NCBI GenBank assembly: GCA_014382915.1
Contig: JACNIV010000117.1
Coordinates: 1-5,045 of the forward strand
Length of the DNA stretch: 5,045 nucleotides
Direction: 5' to 3'
Source: Candidatus Cloacimonadota bacterium
Lineage (GTDB): Bacteria > Cloacimonadota > Cloacimonadia > Cloacimonadales > TCS61
Shown here piece after piece: positions 1-5,045 of the stretch (the stretch's first letter is position 1; each line of letters opens with the position of its first letter). The notes below the pieces were generated by a model, which made no database searches, had not been told where the DNA came from, and worked only from the letters and a program-made list of their open reading frames with translations. The position numbers and the translations under genes are program-made.

Positions 1-18
1 TTTTCATTTTTAACAATC

Positions 19-46
19 TCTATATACATATCCAAGAAAATGTCAA
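19..46 (-). promoter_or_regulatory. Candidate sigma-70 promoter reading leftward out of the window
   Basis: On the minus strand a perfect -35 TTGACA (46-41) is followed by a 16-nt spacer and TATAGA (24-19; four of six matches to TATAAT). The expected transcription start is near base 12, so the transcript serves a gene beyond the left edge. An ATG at 7-5 exists, but it has no RBS and is too close to the edge to judge. The A/T-rich stretch upstream fits an UP element. Confidence 0.45.
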
Positions 47-63
47 AGTGTGACGTCATCACT
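47..63. promoter_or_regulatory. Imperfect palindrome abutting the leftward -35 box (possible operator)
   Basis: The sequence AGTGTGACGTCATCACT has a perfect 8-bp core TGACGTCA (51-58) flanked by complementary AGTG (47-50) and CACT (60-63), with one extra base on the right side. It sits directly upstream of the -35 of the leftward promoter, a usual place for an activator site. The binding protein is unknown. Confidence 0.35.
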
Positions 64-65
64 CG

Positions 66-83
66 AAAAAAAATATTTTTTTT
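66..83. promoter_or_regulatory. A8-TA-T8 tract, possible UP element or bent DNA
   Basis: Eight A, then TA, then eight T form an 18-bp perfect palindrome made only of A and T. It lies about 20 bases upstream of the leftward -35 box. Such tracts bend DNA and can contact the RNA polymerase alpha subunit. A hairpin with no GC core would be weak, so a DNA-level role is more likely than a terminator. Confidence 0.3.
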
Positions 84-99
84 CTTTTACAGCCAAGAA

Positions 100-129
100 A
101 TTATAATTTGTAATATCAATAAATTTCAC
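100..129 (-). promoter_or_regulatory. Second, weaker candidate leftward promoter
   Basis: The minus strand has a perfect TATAAT (105-100), with GTGAAA (129-124; four of six matches to TTGACA) 18 nt upstream. It would start transcription near base 93 in the same direction as the promoter at 19-46. In DNA this rich in A+T a chance TATAAT is common, so support is low. The rest of 1-254 shows no gene or RNA that I recognise. Confidence 0.22.
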
Positions 130-254
130 AGTTTTGAATTCCTTTTTTCAGAAACTTAAAATCAGCCAATAGCTAAAAAAAGAGGGCATCACCATTTATA
201 TTTATGCAACTTGATTTGCTTTTAGAATGTATCTGCTATCAATAAAATTGTCAT

Positions 255-279
255 AAAAGCCGCTCATAGAGCGGCTTTT
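255..279 (-). terminator. Intrinsic terminator after the tRNA (bidirectional shape)
   Basis: An 11-bp perfect stem, AAAAGCCGCTC/GAGCGGCTTTT with a 3-nt ATA loop, has a 7-bp GC-rich core (259-265 with 269-275) flanked by A and T runs. It begins 7 nt after the encoded CCA on the minus strand, where it would end the rpoD/tRNA transcript with a T4 tail. The plus strand has a T5 tail, so it could work in both directions, but no plus-strand gene is visible to its left. Confidence 0.9.
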
Positions 280-286
280 TAATATC

Positions 287-362
287 TGGTGGGCCCAAGA
301 GGAATCGAACCTCTGACCATCCGGTTATGAGCCGGAAGCTCTACCAACTGAGCTATAGGCCC
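287..362 (-). tRNA. tRNA with CAU anticodon (probably tRNA-Ile2 read by lysidine; elongator tRNA-Met possible)
   Basis: The minus strand folds into a full cloverleaf. The acceptor GGGCCTA pairs with TGGGCCC (one T-G wobble). The D arm is GCTC/GAGC, the anticodon stem TCCGG/CCGGA with loop CTCATAA (anticodon CAT at 327-329), and the T arm AGAGG-TTCGATT-CCTCT. The discriminator is A and CCA is encoded (287-289). The acceptor starts with a normal G1-C72 pair and the anticodon stem lacks the three G-C pairs of the initiator, so this is not tRNA-fMet. C4-G69 and C5-G68 are present; these pairs are the known positive determinant for the lysidine synthetase TilS in E. coli, which favours tRNA-Ile2. 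The rule is not proven for this lineage. The tRNA lies 75 nt downstream of rpoD and may be cotranscribed with it. Confidence 0.95.
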
Positions 363-406
363 CAAAATTCAAATTCGATTTGTAAAAACTATTTATACAC
401 ATCTGA

Positions 407-425
407 TGTCAAGAATTTCCTGACA
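407..425 (-). other. 19-bp dyad / hairpin between rpoD and the tRNA
   Basis: The plus strand reads TGTCAAGAATTTCCTGACA, a near-perfect inverted repeat with one mismatched pair. In the minus-strand transcript that pair becomes G-U, so the RNA can form an 8-bp stem with a 3-nt loop, 12 nt after the rpoD stop. No T run follows, so it is not a classical terminator. It could protect or process the 3' end of the rpoD message ahead of the tRNA, or be a protein-binding dyad in DNA. The function is inferred. Confidence 0.5.
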
Positions 426-437
426 ATTTAGCTGACT

Positions 438-2180
438 TTATTTAACGTTAAAGTTCTCGATAAATTTCATCAACACACTGCTGCGAGTAGGATGGCGTAG
501 TTTGCGCAGTGCCTTATCTTCTATCTGGCGAATACGTTCACGGGTAACGCTGAAGATATTTCCTACTTCTTCCAAAGTTCTATGATAACCGTCATCTATA
601 CCGAAACGCAGGCGGATAACTCTTTCTTCACGCGGTGTAAGAGTCTGTAAAATTTCATCAACTTGTTTTTTCAGTAAAGTCCGCTCTGCCATTCTTTCAG
701 GTGATATCGTTGCCTTATCTTCAATGAAGTCTCCCAGCAGACTGTCTTCGTCTTCATGTCCGATAGGTTTATCCAGCGATACGGGTTCTTTGGTTATTGC
801 CAAAATGCTTTTGATCTTTTCTACTGGAAGATCCAGTTTTACAGCAATTTCTTCGGGATATGGTTCACGACCAAGTTCCTGCAAGAGTTTACGGCTGGCT
901 CGTTTTACTTTGTTAATAGATTCGATCATATGCACCGGGATGCGGATAGTTCTTGCCTGATCGGCGATAGCTCGTGTGATAGCCTGGCGGATCCACCAGG
1001 TGGCGTAAGTGCTGAACTTGAATCCTTTGCGATAGTCATATTTTTCTACAGCCCGCATCAATCCGGTGTTCCCTTCCTGTATCAGATCCAGAAAATCCAG
1101 ACCACGATTGTTGTAGCGTTTGGCAATGCTCACCACTAATCGCACATTCGCTTCTATCATTTCGTTCTTGGAACGTTCCTTCAATTTTTCACCGCGTTCT
1201 ACTTCTGCCAGCAGGTCTACCATTTCGGTGGCGGTCATGCGGGTTTCCAATTCTACCCTGCGGATCTTACGACGGGCATTTTTTATCTTACGTAATGTTT
1301 CGACGAATACATTCGGTTCGACGTTGGTTTCTTCATGAACATTTTTGTAGTCTTCGGGAGATTTATTAGCTTTCCTGCCGTAGGTGCAGATCTCGTCGAT
1401 GGAATATTTCCTGATCTTGGAAAGATTTTTGATGCTTTTCTGGCTCTCTTTTATCCTGTCTACTAAACTACGGATACGGTAAACCATACGTTTAAGCATT
1501 TTTTCGTTGTAGGTAAGGTGGTCGAAAATCGCCATTATTTTCTGACGTTTTTTCTCGATCACATCATGGTCTACCAGGTGACCGTATTCATCAGTGTCGC
1601 TATCATCCAGCATTTCCCCTAATTCTTCAAAAATAGCTCCCGTCCCTTTTATTACCTGTTCAAATTCGTTGATCAAGGTGGATTCCTGAGATTTATCCAT
1701 CCATGTTCCGTACTCAATTTTGAAAATATGATCTATTTTAACTCTTTTTTCACGATAGCGATGCAAGAAGTTTTCCATCTCACGCAGGGTACTACCGCTT
1801 ATAAAAACGAATTTATTAATATACTTTTGACCGCTTTCGATCTTCTTTGCTATCCTTATCTCACCTTCACGGTCCAGAAGCGGTACTCTTCCCATTTCGC
1901 CCAGATACATCCTTACGGGGTCATCATAATAACGTCTATTCTGAAATTTCTTGGTAGTTTTCGTTTTTTTAACAGATACTTTTTTCTTGGTTACTCTTTT
2001 CTGAGTCTCATCGATAAGTTCTATACCATTTCCTACCAGTTCCGAAATGATCTCTTCTATCTTGTCCAGGTAGATCGGGCTGTTTGGCAACACTTCATTG
2101 ATCTGTTTGAAAGTTAACAGGTTATCATTTTTTTGTCCGATATCCACAAGTTTTTTAATACATTCATTATAACTAAGCAT
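438..2180 (-). CDS. rpoD: RNA polymerase primary sigma factor (sigma-70, RpoD)
   Basis: This is the housekeeping sigma subunit that directs RNA polymerase to -10/-35 promoters. It has 580 residues. Residues 1-60 resemble region 1.1 and are followed by a Lys-rich linker (61-80). Region 1.2 is at 86-117 ([23 protein letters not shown]). A long non-conserved region (about 120-335) includes the acidic DDSDTDEYG. Region 2 is at about 338-415 ([39 protein letters not shown]), with the -10-reading [14 protein letters not shown] and [11 protein letters not shown] nearly identical to E. coli. Region 3 is at about 417-495. Region 4 is at about 508-572, with the -35-reading [33 protein letters not shown]. 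The start at 2180 is supported by AAGGAGA a few bases upstream. The gene follows dnaG by 9 nt and is probably translationally coupled to it. A tRNA and a terminator follow on the same strand. Confidence 0.98.
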   Translation of the reverse strand: MLSYNECIKKLVDIGQKNDNLLTFKQINEVLPNSPIYLDKIEEIISELVGNGIELIDETQKRVTKKKVSVKKTKTTKKFQNRRYYDDPVRMYLGEMGRVPLLDREGEIRIAKKIESGQKYINKFVFISGSTLREMENFLHRYREKRVKIDHIFKIEYGTWMDKSQESTLINEFEQVIKGTGAIFEELGEMLDDSDTDEYGHLVDHDVIEKKRQKIMAIFDHLTYNEKMLKRMVYRIRSLVDRIKESQKSIKNLSKIRKYSIDEICTYGRKANKSPEDYKNVHEETNVEPNVFVETLRKIKNARRKIRRVELETRMTATEMVDLLAEVERGEKLKERSKNEMIEANVRLVVSIAKRYNNRGLDFLDLIQEGNTGLMRAVEKYDYRKGFKFSTYATWWIRQAITRAIADQARTIRIPVHMIESINKVKRASRKLLQELGREPYPEEIAVKLDLPVEKIKSILAITKEPVSLDKPIGHEDEDSLLGDFIEDKATISPERMAERTLLKKQVDEILQTLTPREERVIRLRFGIDDGYHRTLEEVGNIFSVTRERIRQIEDKALRKLRHPTRSSVLMKFIENFNVK

Positions 2181-2184
2181 CCGC

Positions 2185-2191
2185 TCTCCTT
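2185..2191 (-). promoter_or_regulatory. Ribosome binding site of rpoD overlapping the dnaG stop codon
   Basis: The minus strand reads ACTAAGGAGAGCGGATG. The strong SD AAGGAGA shares bases with the dnaG stop TAA (2190-2192) and lies four to five bases before the rpoD ATG. This fixes the rpoD start and suggests translational coupling with dnaG. Confidence 0.85.
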
Positions 2192-3887
2192 AGTATAGTG
2201 TTTTCCGCACGACTTTTTTATTCAGTCCAATAATTTTCTTTTTTAATTCGTTCTTTTTCGGGAAAAGGTCCATATCTTTCGGATTAGATAATATCTGATC
2301 ATTAATCTGTTTAAATTCTCTTTGATATTTTCTTAATTTCAAACCGTTAATAACATCCTCGATCTGAGCTTTGGGCGGATCAGTCATAATAAGTTCAGCA
2401 ATTGTATTCTTGATCGCTTCATCTTCTATTGTTTCCAACAAACTTGGAATCTGCCCCATTTTCTCCAAATGCTCTACAACTATTTCATATATTTTTTTAT
2501 ACTTTTCAGATAAAAAGTAACTCGAATCTATCTCTTGTGCAACTTTTTTATAATACATTGAATCATTAAGAATATTAATAAGTAGCTCCCGTTCTTCCCC
2601 AAATTTTTCCATTGTTTGCATTTGCGGTTCTTTTTCTCTTTTTCTGCGAAGTCTTATTTTGGAAAATATAGCACTCTCCGATACTTTAAAAGTTGTAGAT
2701 ATTTCCTGTACAAAAAGTTCCCGGGCTATATCATCTTCCATTTCATTTAGAATCTCTATTAACTCATTCAGTTTTGTTCTTTTATCCATATTCAGAATAG
2801 TATCTTCCAGCAGAAATTCAGGCAGTGGTTGCGAATCTGTGAGAAGCTCTTGCAATTTTTCCGATCCGTTCTTTACAAGGAAGCTATCCGGGTCATCTGT
2901 TTGTGGAAGGTTTACAATTTTTACAGTATATCCGTTTTTAATAATATTAGAAGCTGCTCGCACAGCTGCTTTCCTGCCTGCTTTATCTCCATCATAAACC
3001 AGTAAAAAATTATTTGTAAACCTGCTTAATATTTTTATCTGTGAATCGGTAAGGGAAGTTCCCAGTGAAGCCACGGAATTGGTGAATCCATTTTCATAAA
3101 GCCGCAGGAAATCTGTATAACCCTCGGCAATGAGGGCCTGATCTCGGCGGGATATTTCGTTCTTAGTAATAAAAAGTCCGTAAAGTTCATTGCCTTTTGT
3201 ATAGATCTCTGTGGTGGGAGAATTAACATATTTTCCACCACCCTGGTTCTCAAGCAGAACCCTCCCACCAAAAGCCAGCACTTGACCGGTGGAGGAATGG
3301 ATCGGGAACATCAGTCTGTTTCTGAAAAGATCGTTATTGTTATCGGTAAAAAGACCGGTGGAAGGTAATATCTGGTCGTTGATACTGTTTTTGAGCAGAT
3401 AGTTCTTCAATCCGCCATGGCTGTCCAACGCATAACCTATCTGAAATTTCTTTATTGTCTCTTCTGATATTTTACGATCCTGCAGGTATTCCAGGGTAAA
3501 TTGCCCATGCTTGAAAAGATTATCCTGGTAATATGCGGCTGCAAGTCTGTATATTTTATACACCAGATCACGGCGGGATTGTTTTTCTTTGGAAACCATG
3601 GTAGTTGTGATAGTAATGCCAGCCCTTTGAGCAAGTTTTTGCAAAGCTTCCGGGAACGATATCTTCTCGTAATCCTGAACGAAAGTAAGAGCATTGCCGC
3701 CTTTTCCACAACCAAAGCACTTGAATATCTGCTTCTTTTCACTCACAACAAATGATGCTGTTTTTTCCTCGTGGAACGGGCAGCGAGCTTTATAATTGCT
3801 GCCTGCTTTTTTTAGAGGAATGTAACTGCTAACCACATCCACGATGTTATTCATTTCCAGTATTCTGTCGATATCACTTCGATCCAT
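2190..3887 (-). CDS. dnaG: DNA primase DnaG
   Basis: This is the primase that makes RNA primers at the replication fork, working with the replicative helicase. It has 565 residues, a normal length for bacterial DnaG. Residues 1-95 are the CHC2 zinc-binding domain, with ligands C36, H39, C57 and C60 in CPFHEEKTASF and CFGCGKGG. Residues about 110-240 form the N-terminal part of the polymerase core, including LFRNRLMFPI, AFGGRVL and KYVNSPTTEIYTKGNELYGL. The TOPRIM part follows with the catalytic acidic residues E255 (EGYTD), D299/D301 (YDGDKAGR) and DPD at 332-334. The remaining C-terminal part, about 430-565, is divergent and helical, as expected for the helicase-interaction domain. The start is set by AAGGA six bases upstream of the ATG, overlapping the mutS2 stop. 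The stop TAA lies within the rpoD SD sequence. All catalytic and zinc residues are present. Confidence 0.97.
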   Translation of the reverse strand: MDRSDIDRILEMNNIVDVVSSYIPLKKAGSNYKARCPFHEEKTASFVVSEKKQIFKCFGCGKGGNALTFVQDYEKISFPEALQKLAQRAGITITTTMVSKEKQSRRDLVYKIYRLAAAYYQDNLFKHGQFTLEYLQDRKISEETIKKFQIGYALDSHGGLKNYLLKNSINDQILPSTGLFTDNNNDLFRNRLMFPIHSSTGQVLAFGGRVLLENQGGGKYVNSPTTEIYTKGNELYGLFITKNEISRRDQALIAEGYTDFLRLYENGFTNSVASLGTSLTDSQIKILSRFTNNFLLVYDGDKAGRKAAVRAASNIIKNGYTVKIVNLPQTDDPDSFLVKNGSEKLQELLTDSQPLPEFLLEDTILNMDKRTKLNELIEILNEMEDDIARELFVQEISTTFKVSESAIFSKIRLRRKREKEPQMQTMEKFGEERELLINILNDSMYYKKVAQEIDSSYFLSEKYKKIYEIVVEHLEKMGQIPSLLETIEDEAIKNTIAELIMTDPPKAQIEDVINGLKLRKYQREFKQINDQILSNPKDMDLFPKKNELKKKIIGLNKKVVRKTLY

Positions 3888-3890
3888 AGC

Positions 3891-5044
3891 CTATCCTTCC
3901 AGCTTGACCACTGTTACTCCGTCTCCACCTGCCTGAGGTGGAGGAGAATAAAAATCGAGGACTTTTTTATTGTTTTTCAGATACTGTCTTATCTTGCTGC
4001 GCAGAGCTCCGGTGCCTTTACCGTGCACAATGCGAACAAAGGGAAGATCGCTCATTACAGCTTTGTCTATAAAAACTTCTATTTCCGGCAAAGCTTCTTC
4101 AAAACGATAACCCAACAATTTGAGTTCAAATTTAGTTTCCCGGACAGGGAGGGTAACTTTTTTTGGTTGTGCTGTTTTAGATTTTCGGGAAGTGATTTTA
4201 AAAAGTTTATCTTTTGTGGTGGTTAAGAATATACCGTTCATATCAACTTTAATATTATTTGCAGATATCTCAATGATCTCACCTTCCATTTCCACATCTT
4301 TCACCCAGACGGTCTGTCCTGTTTTTGGTACTTTCAGAGGAATTCTTTTTTCTTCGAAAAATTCATTTTCCGTCCTGGCCAGATCCAGATTCATTTTTGT
4401 AATTTTCTTAAAGGAATTTTCCAAAAGAGTTTTGCGTTTTTCTTTATCCGTTTTCTTAATATTATCAATTTCTCTATTTAATTCTTTCTGTAATGATGTA
4501 AGGAAGTCTCGAGCTTCCCTGATTGACTGTTTTTTTATCTCTTTAGTTTCATTTTCCAGGTGTGATATCTTTTGCTGATGTTCTTCAATTTTCCTGTTAA
4601 GAAGAGCAGTTTTGAGTTGGAACTGATAATTCTGGCGGGAAAGTTCCAGTTTTTCTTCGGTCATCTTTTTTAATAAATCCGTTAATTCTACATTCTGATT
4701 TCCTGTAAGTTCTTTAGCGCGTTGGATGAGAGTTTCTTCCAAACCAAGCTGGGAAGCAACTTCGATAGCAAAACTATTTCCAGGCAAGCCAAGCTTGAAC
4801 TGGTAGGTGGGAATATGTTTTTCAGGATCAAATTGCATGGCAGCATTTACACAGTTATCATGCTGCTCCGCAAAGACCTTTAATGCCGTGTAGTGTGTGG
4901 TTATAACTCCTAATACTTCTTTTCTGCCAGACGTTCTAAAATAGCCTGAGCCAGAGCAGAACCCTGTTCGGGATCGGTGGCAGCTCCAATTTCATCGATA
5001 AGTACCAGCGTATCTTTCCTACCGGTTTTAACCATTCCCTCGAT
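3891..5044 (-). CDS. mutS2: MutS2 family ATPase with Smr domain, 3' part only, interrupted by a one-base frameshift
   Basis: This is the C-terminal part of MutS2; the gene enters from the right edge, so its start and Walker A are outside the window. The first 42 codons carry the Walker B/signature segment DEIGAATDP (4970-4996). That frame meets TAG at 4910-4912. The family sequence resumes in the -1 frame from about 4919 with [10 protein letters not shown] (H-loop at 4890-4901), then [17 protein letters not shown] and [17 protein letters not shown], both typical of MutS2. Next come a long charged coiled coil (about 4360-4690), a small KOW-like beta segment ([19 protein letters not shown], about 4190-4345) and a C-terminal Smr domain (about 3894-4130) with HGKGTGALR and GGDGVTVV. 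The ATG at 4838 is an internal Met without an RBS, not the real start. MutS2 proteins are known for ribosome-collision rescue in Bacillus and suppression of recombination in Helicobacter. dnaG follows after 3 nt. The family call is firm; whether the gene is intact is open. Confidence 0.9.
3893..3898 (-). promoter_or_regulatory. Ribosome binding site of dnaG overlapping the mutS2 stop codon
   Basis: The minus strand reads GGAAGGATAGGCTATG. The SD core AAGGA is six bases before the dnaG ATG, and mutS2 ends inside it with GAA GGA TAG. This fixes the dnaG start and suggests that ribosomes finishing mutS2 help to open or reinitiate at dnaG. Confidence 0.8.
4910..4924 (-). other. Frame break inside mutS2 (missing base or -1 slip site)
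   Basis: The minus strand reads CTG GCA GAA AAG AAG TAT TAG in the Walker B frame. The downstream MutS2 frame reads GAA GTA TTA GGA GTT ATA ACC from base 4919. One extra A in the AAAA run, or a -1 slip on A-AAG, gives [14 protein letters not shown] in either case. That puts 23 residues between TDP and TTHY, which fits the spacing I recall for Bacillus MutS2. I see no strong stimulatory SD sequence or downstream hairpin, so a lost base (real or from sequencing) is more likely than programmed frameshifting. Confidence 0.85.
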
Positions 5045-5045
5045 A

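Noticed and set aside
98..109. 12-bp perfect palindrome AAATTATAATTT
   Set aside because: Made only of A and T in an A+T-rich spacer; expected by chance and has no loop or GC core.
114..246. Exact 10-bp direct repeat TATCAATAAA at 114-123 and 237-246
   Set aside because: Only two copies in very A+T-rich DNA, with no regular spacing or flanking conservation; chance is likely.
392..427. Promoter for the tRNA: TTGACA near 410 and TATAAA at 397-392 on the minus strand
   Set aside because: The two boxes are only 9-10 nt apart, and the TTGACA is part of the dyad; at 17 nt from TATAAA there is no -35 match. An isolated -10-like box cannot be excluded.
724..1338. Plus-strand open frames of 70-130 codons within rpoD
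   Set aside because: They lie opposite a highly conserved sigma factor gene, have no recognisable motifs and no good RBS, so they are shadows of rpoD.
2659..2997. Plus-strand open frame of 112 codons opposite dnaG
   Set aside because: Antisense shadow of the primase gene; low-complexity Ser-rich product with no family features.
4120..4578. Plus-strand open frame of 152 codons with hydrophobic stretches opposite mutS2
   Set aside because: It is the antisense of the Lys/Glu-rich coiled coil, which always gives a Phe/Ser/Leu-rich product that looks membrane-like.
3891..4838. A separate 315-residue protein starting at the ATG at 4838
   Set aside because: MutS2 homology runs upstream of this Met without a break to about 4919, and there is no SD before it; it is an internal Met exposed by the frame break.
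4895..4915. Stimulatory structure for programmed -1 frameshifting downstream of A-AAG
   Set aside because: Only an 8-bp palindrome without a loop (GTTATAAC) is visible, and there is no SD-like element upstream at the usual distance.

Overview
The window reads as chromosomal DNA of a bacterium with an A+T-rich genome. It holds most of a compact housekeeping operon on the minus strand. In transcription order (right to left) this is: the 3' part of mutS2 (running in from the right edge), dnaG (DNA primase), rpoD (primary sigma factor), a tRNA with a CAU anticodon, and an intrinsic terminator. Beyond the terminator, about 250 bases of very A+T-rich intergenic DNA carry a plausible leftward promoter for a gene outside the window. 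I see no mobile element, CRISPR array, rRNA or phage gene.

The operon is a variant of the macromolecular-synthesis operon, with mutS2 upstream of dnaG where Proteobacteria such as E. coli have rpsU. The genes are packed tightly: 3 nt between mutS2 and dnaG, and 9 nt between dnaG and rpoD. At both junctions the Shine-Dalgarno sequence of the downstream gene overlaps the stop codon of the upstream gene, which suggests translational coupling. The products act in the core information pathways: MutS2 (ribosome rescue or recombination control), DnaG (replication primers) and RpoD (promoter recognition).

The sigma factor has the long non-conserved region between regions 1.2 and 2 that is known from proteobacterial-type sigma-70. 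This argues against Bacteroidetes proper and most Firmicutes, whose primary sigmas lack it. An uncultured lineage such as Cloacimonadota or a relative is a guess only.

The main anomaly is in mutS2. The conserved coding frame is broken by one base near 4910-4924, just after the Walker B region. Adding one base, or a -1 ribosomal slip, restores a MutS2 sequence with normal motif spacing. The Smr domain of the same protein also has LKLLG where the family has LDLRG. Other points worth a look are a 19-bp dyad between rpoD and the tRNA, and a promoter next to a palindrome at the left edge. I found no clearly new biological system; this is mostly an ordinary core region.
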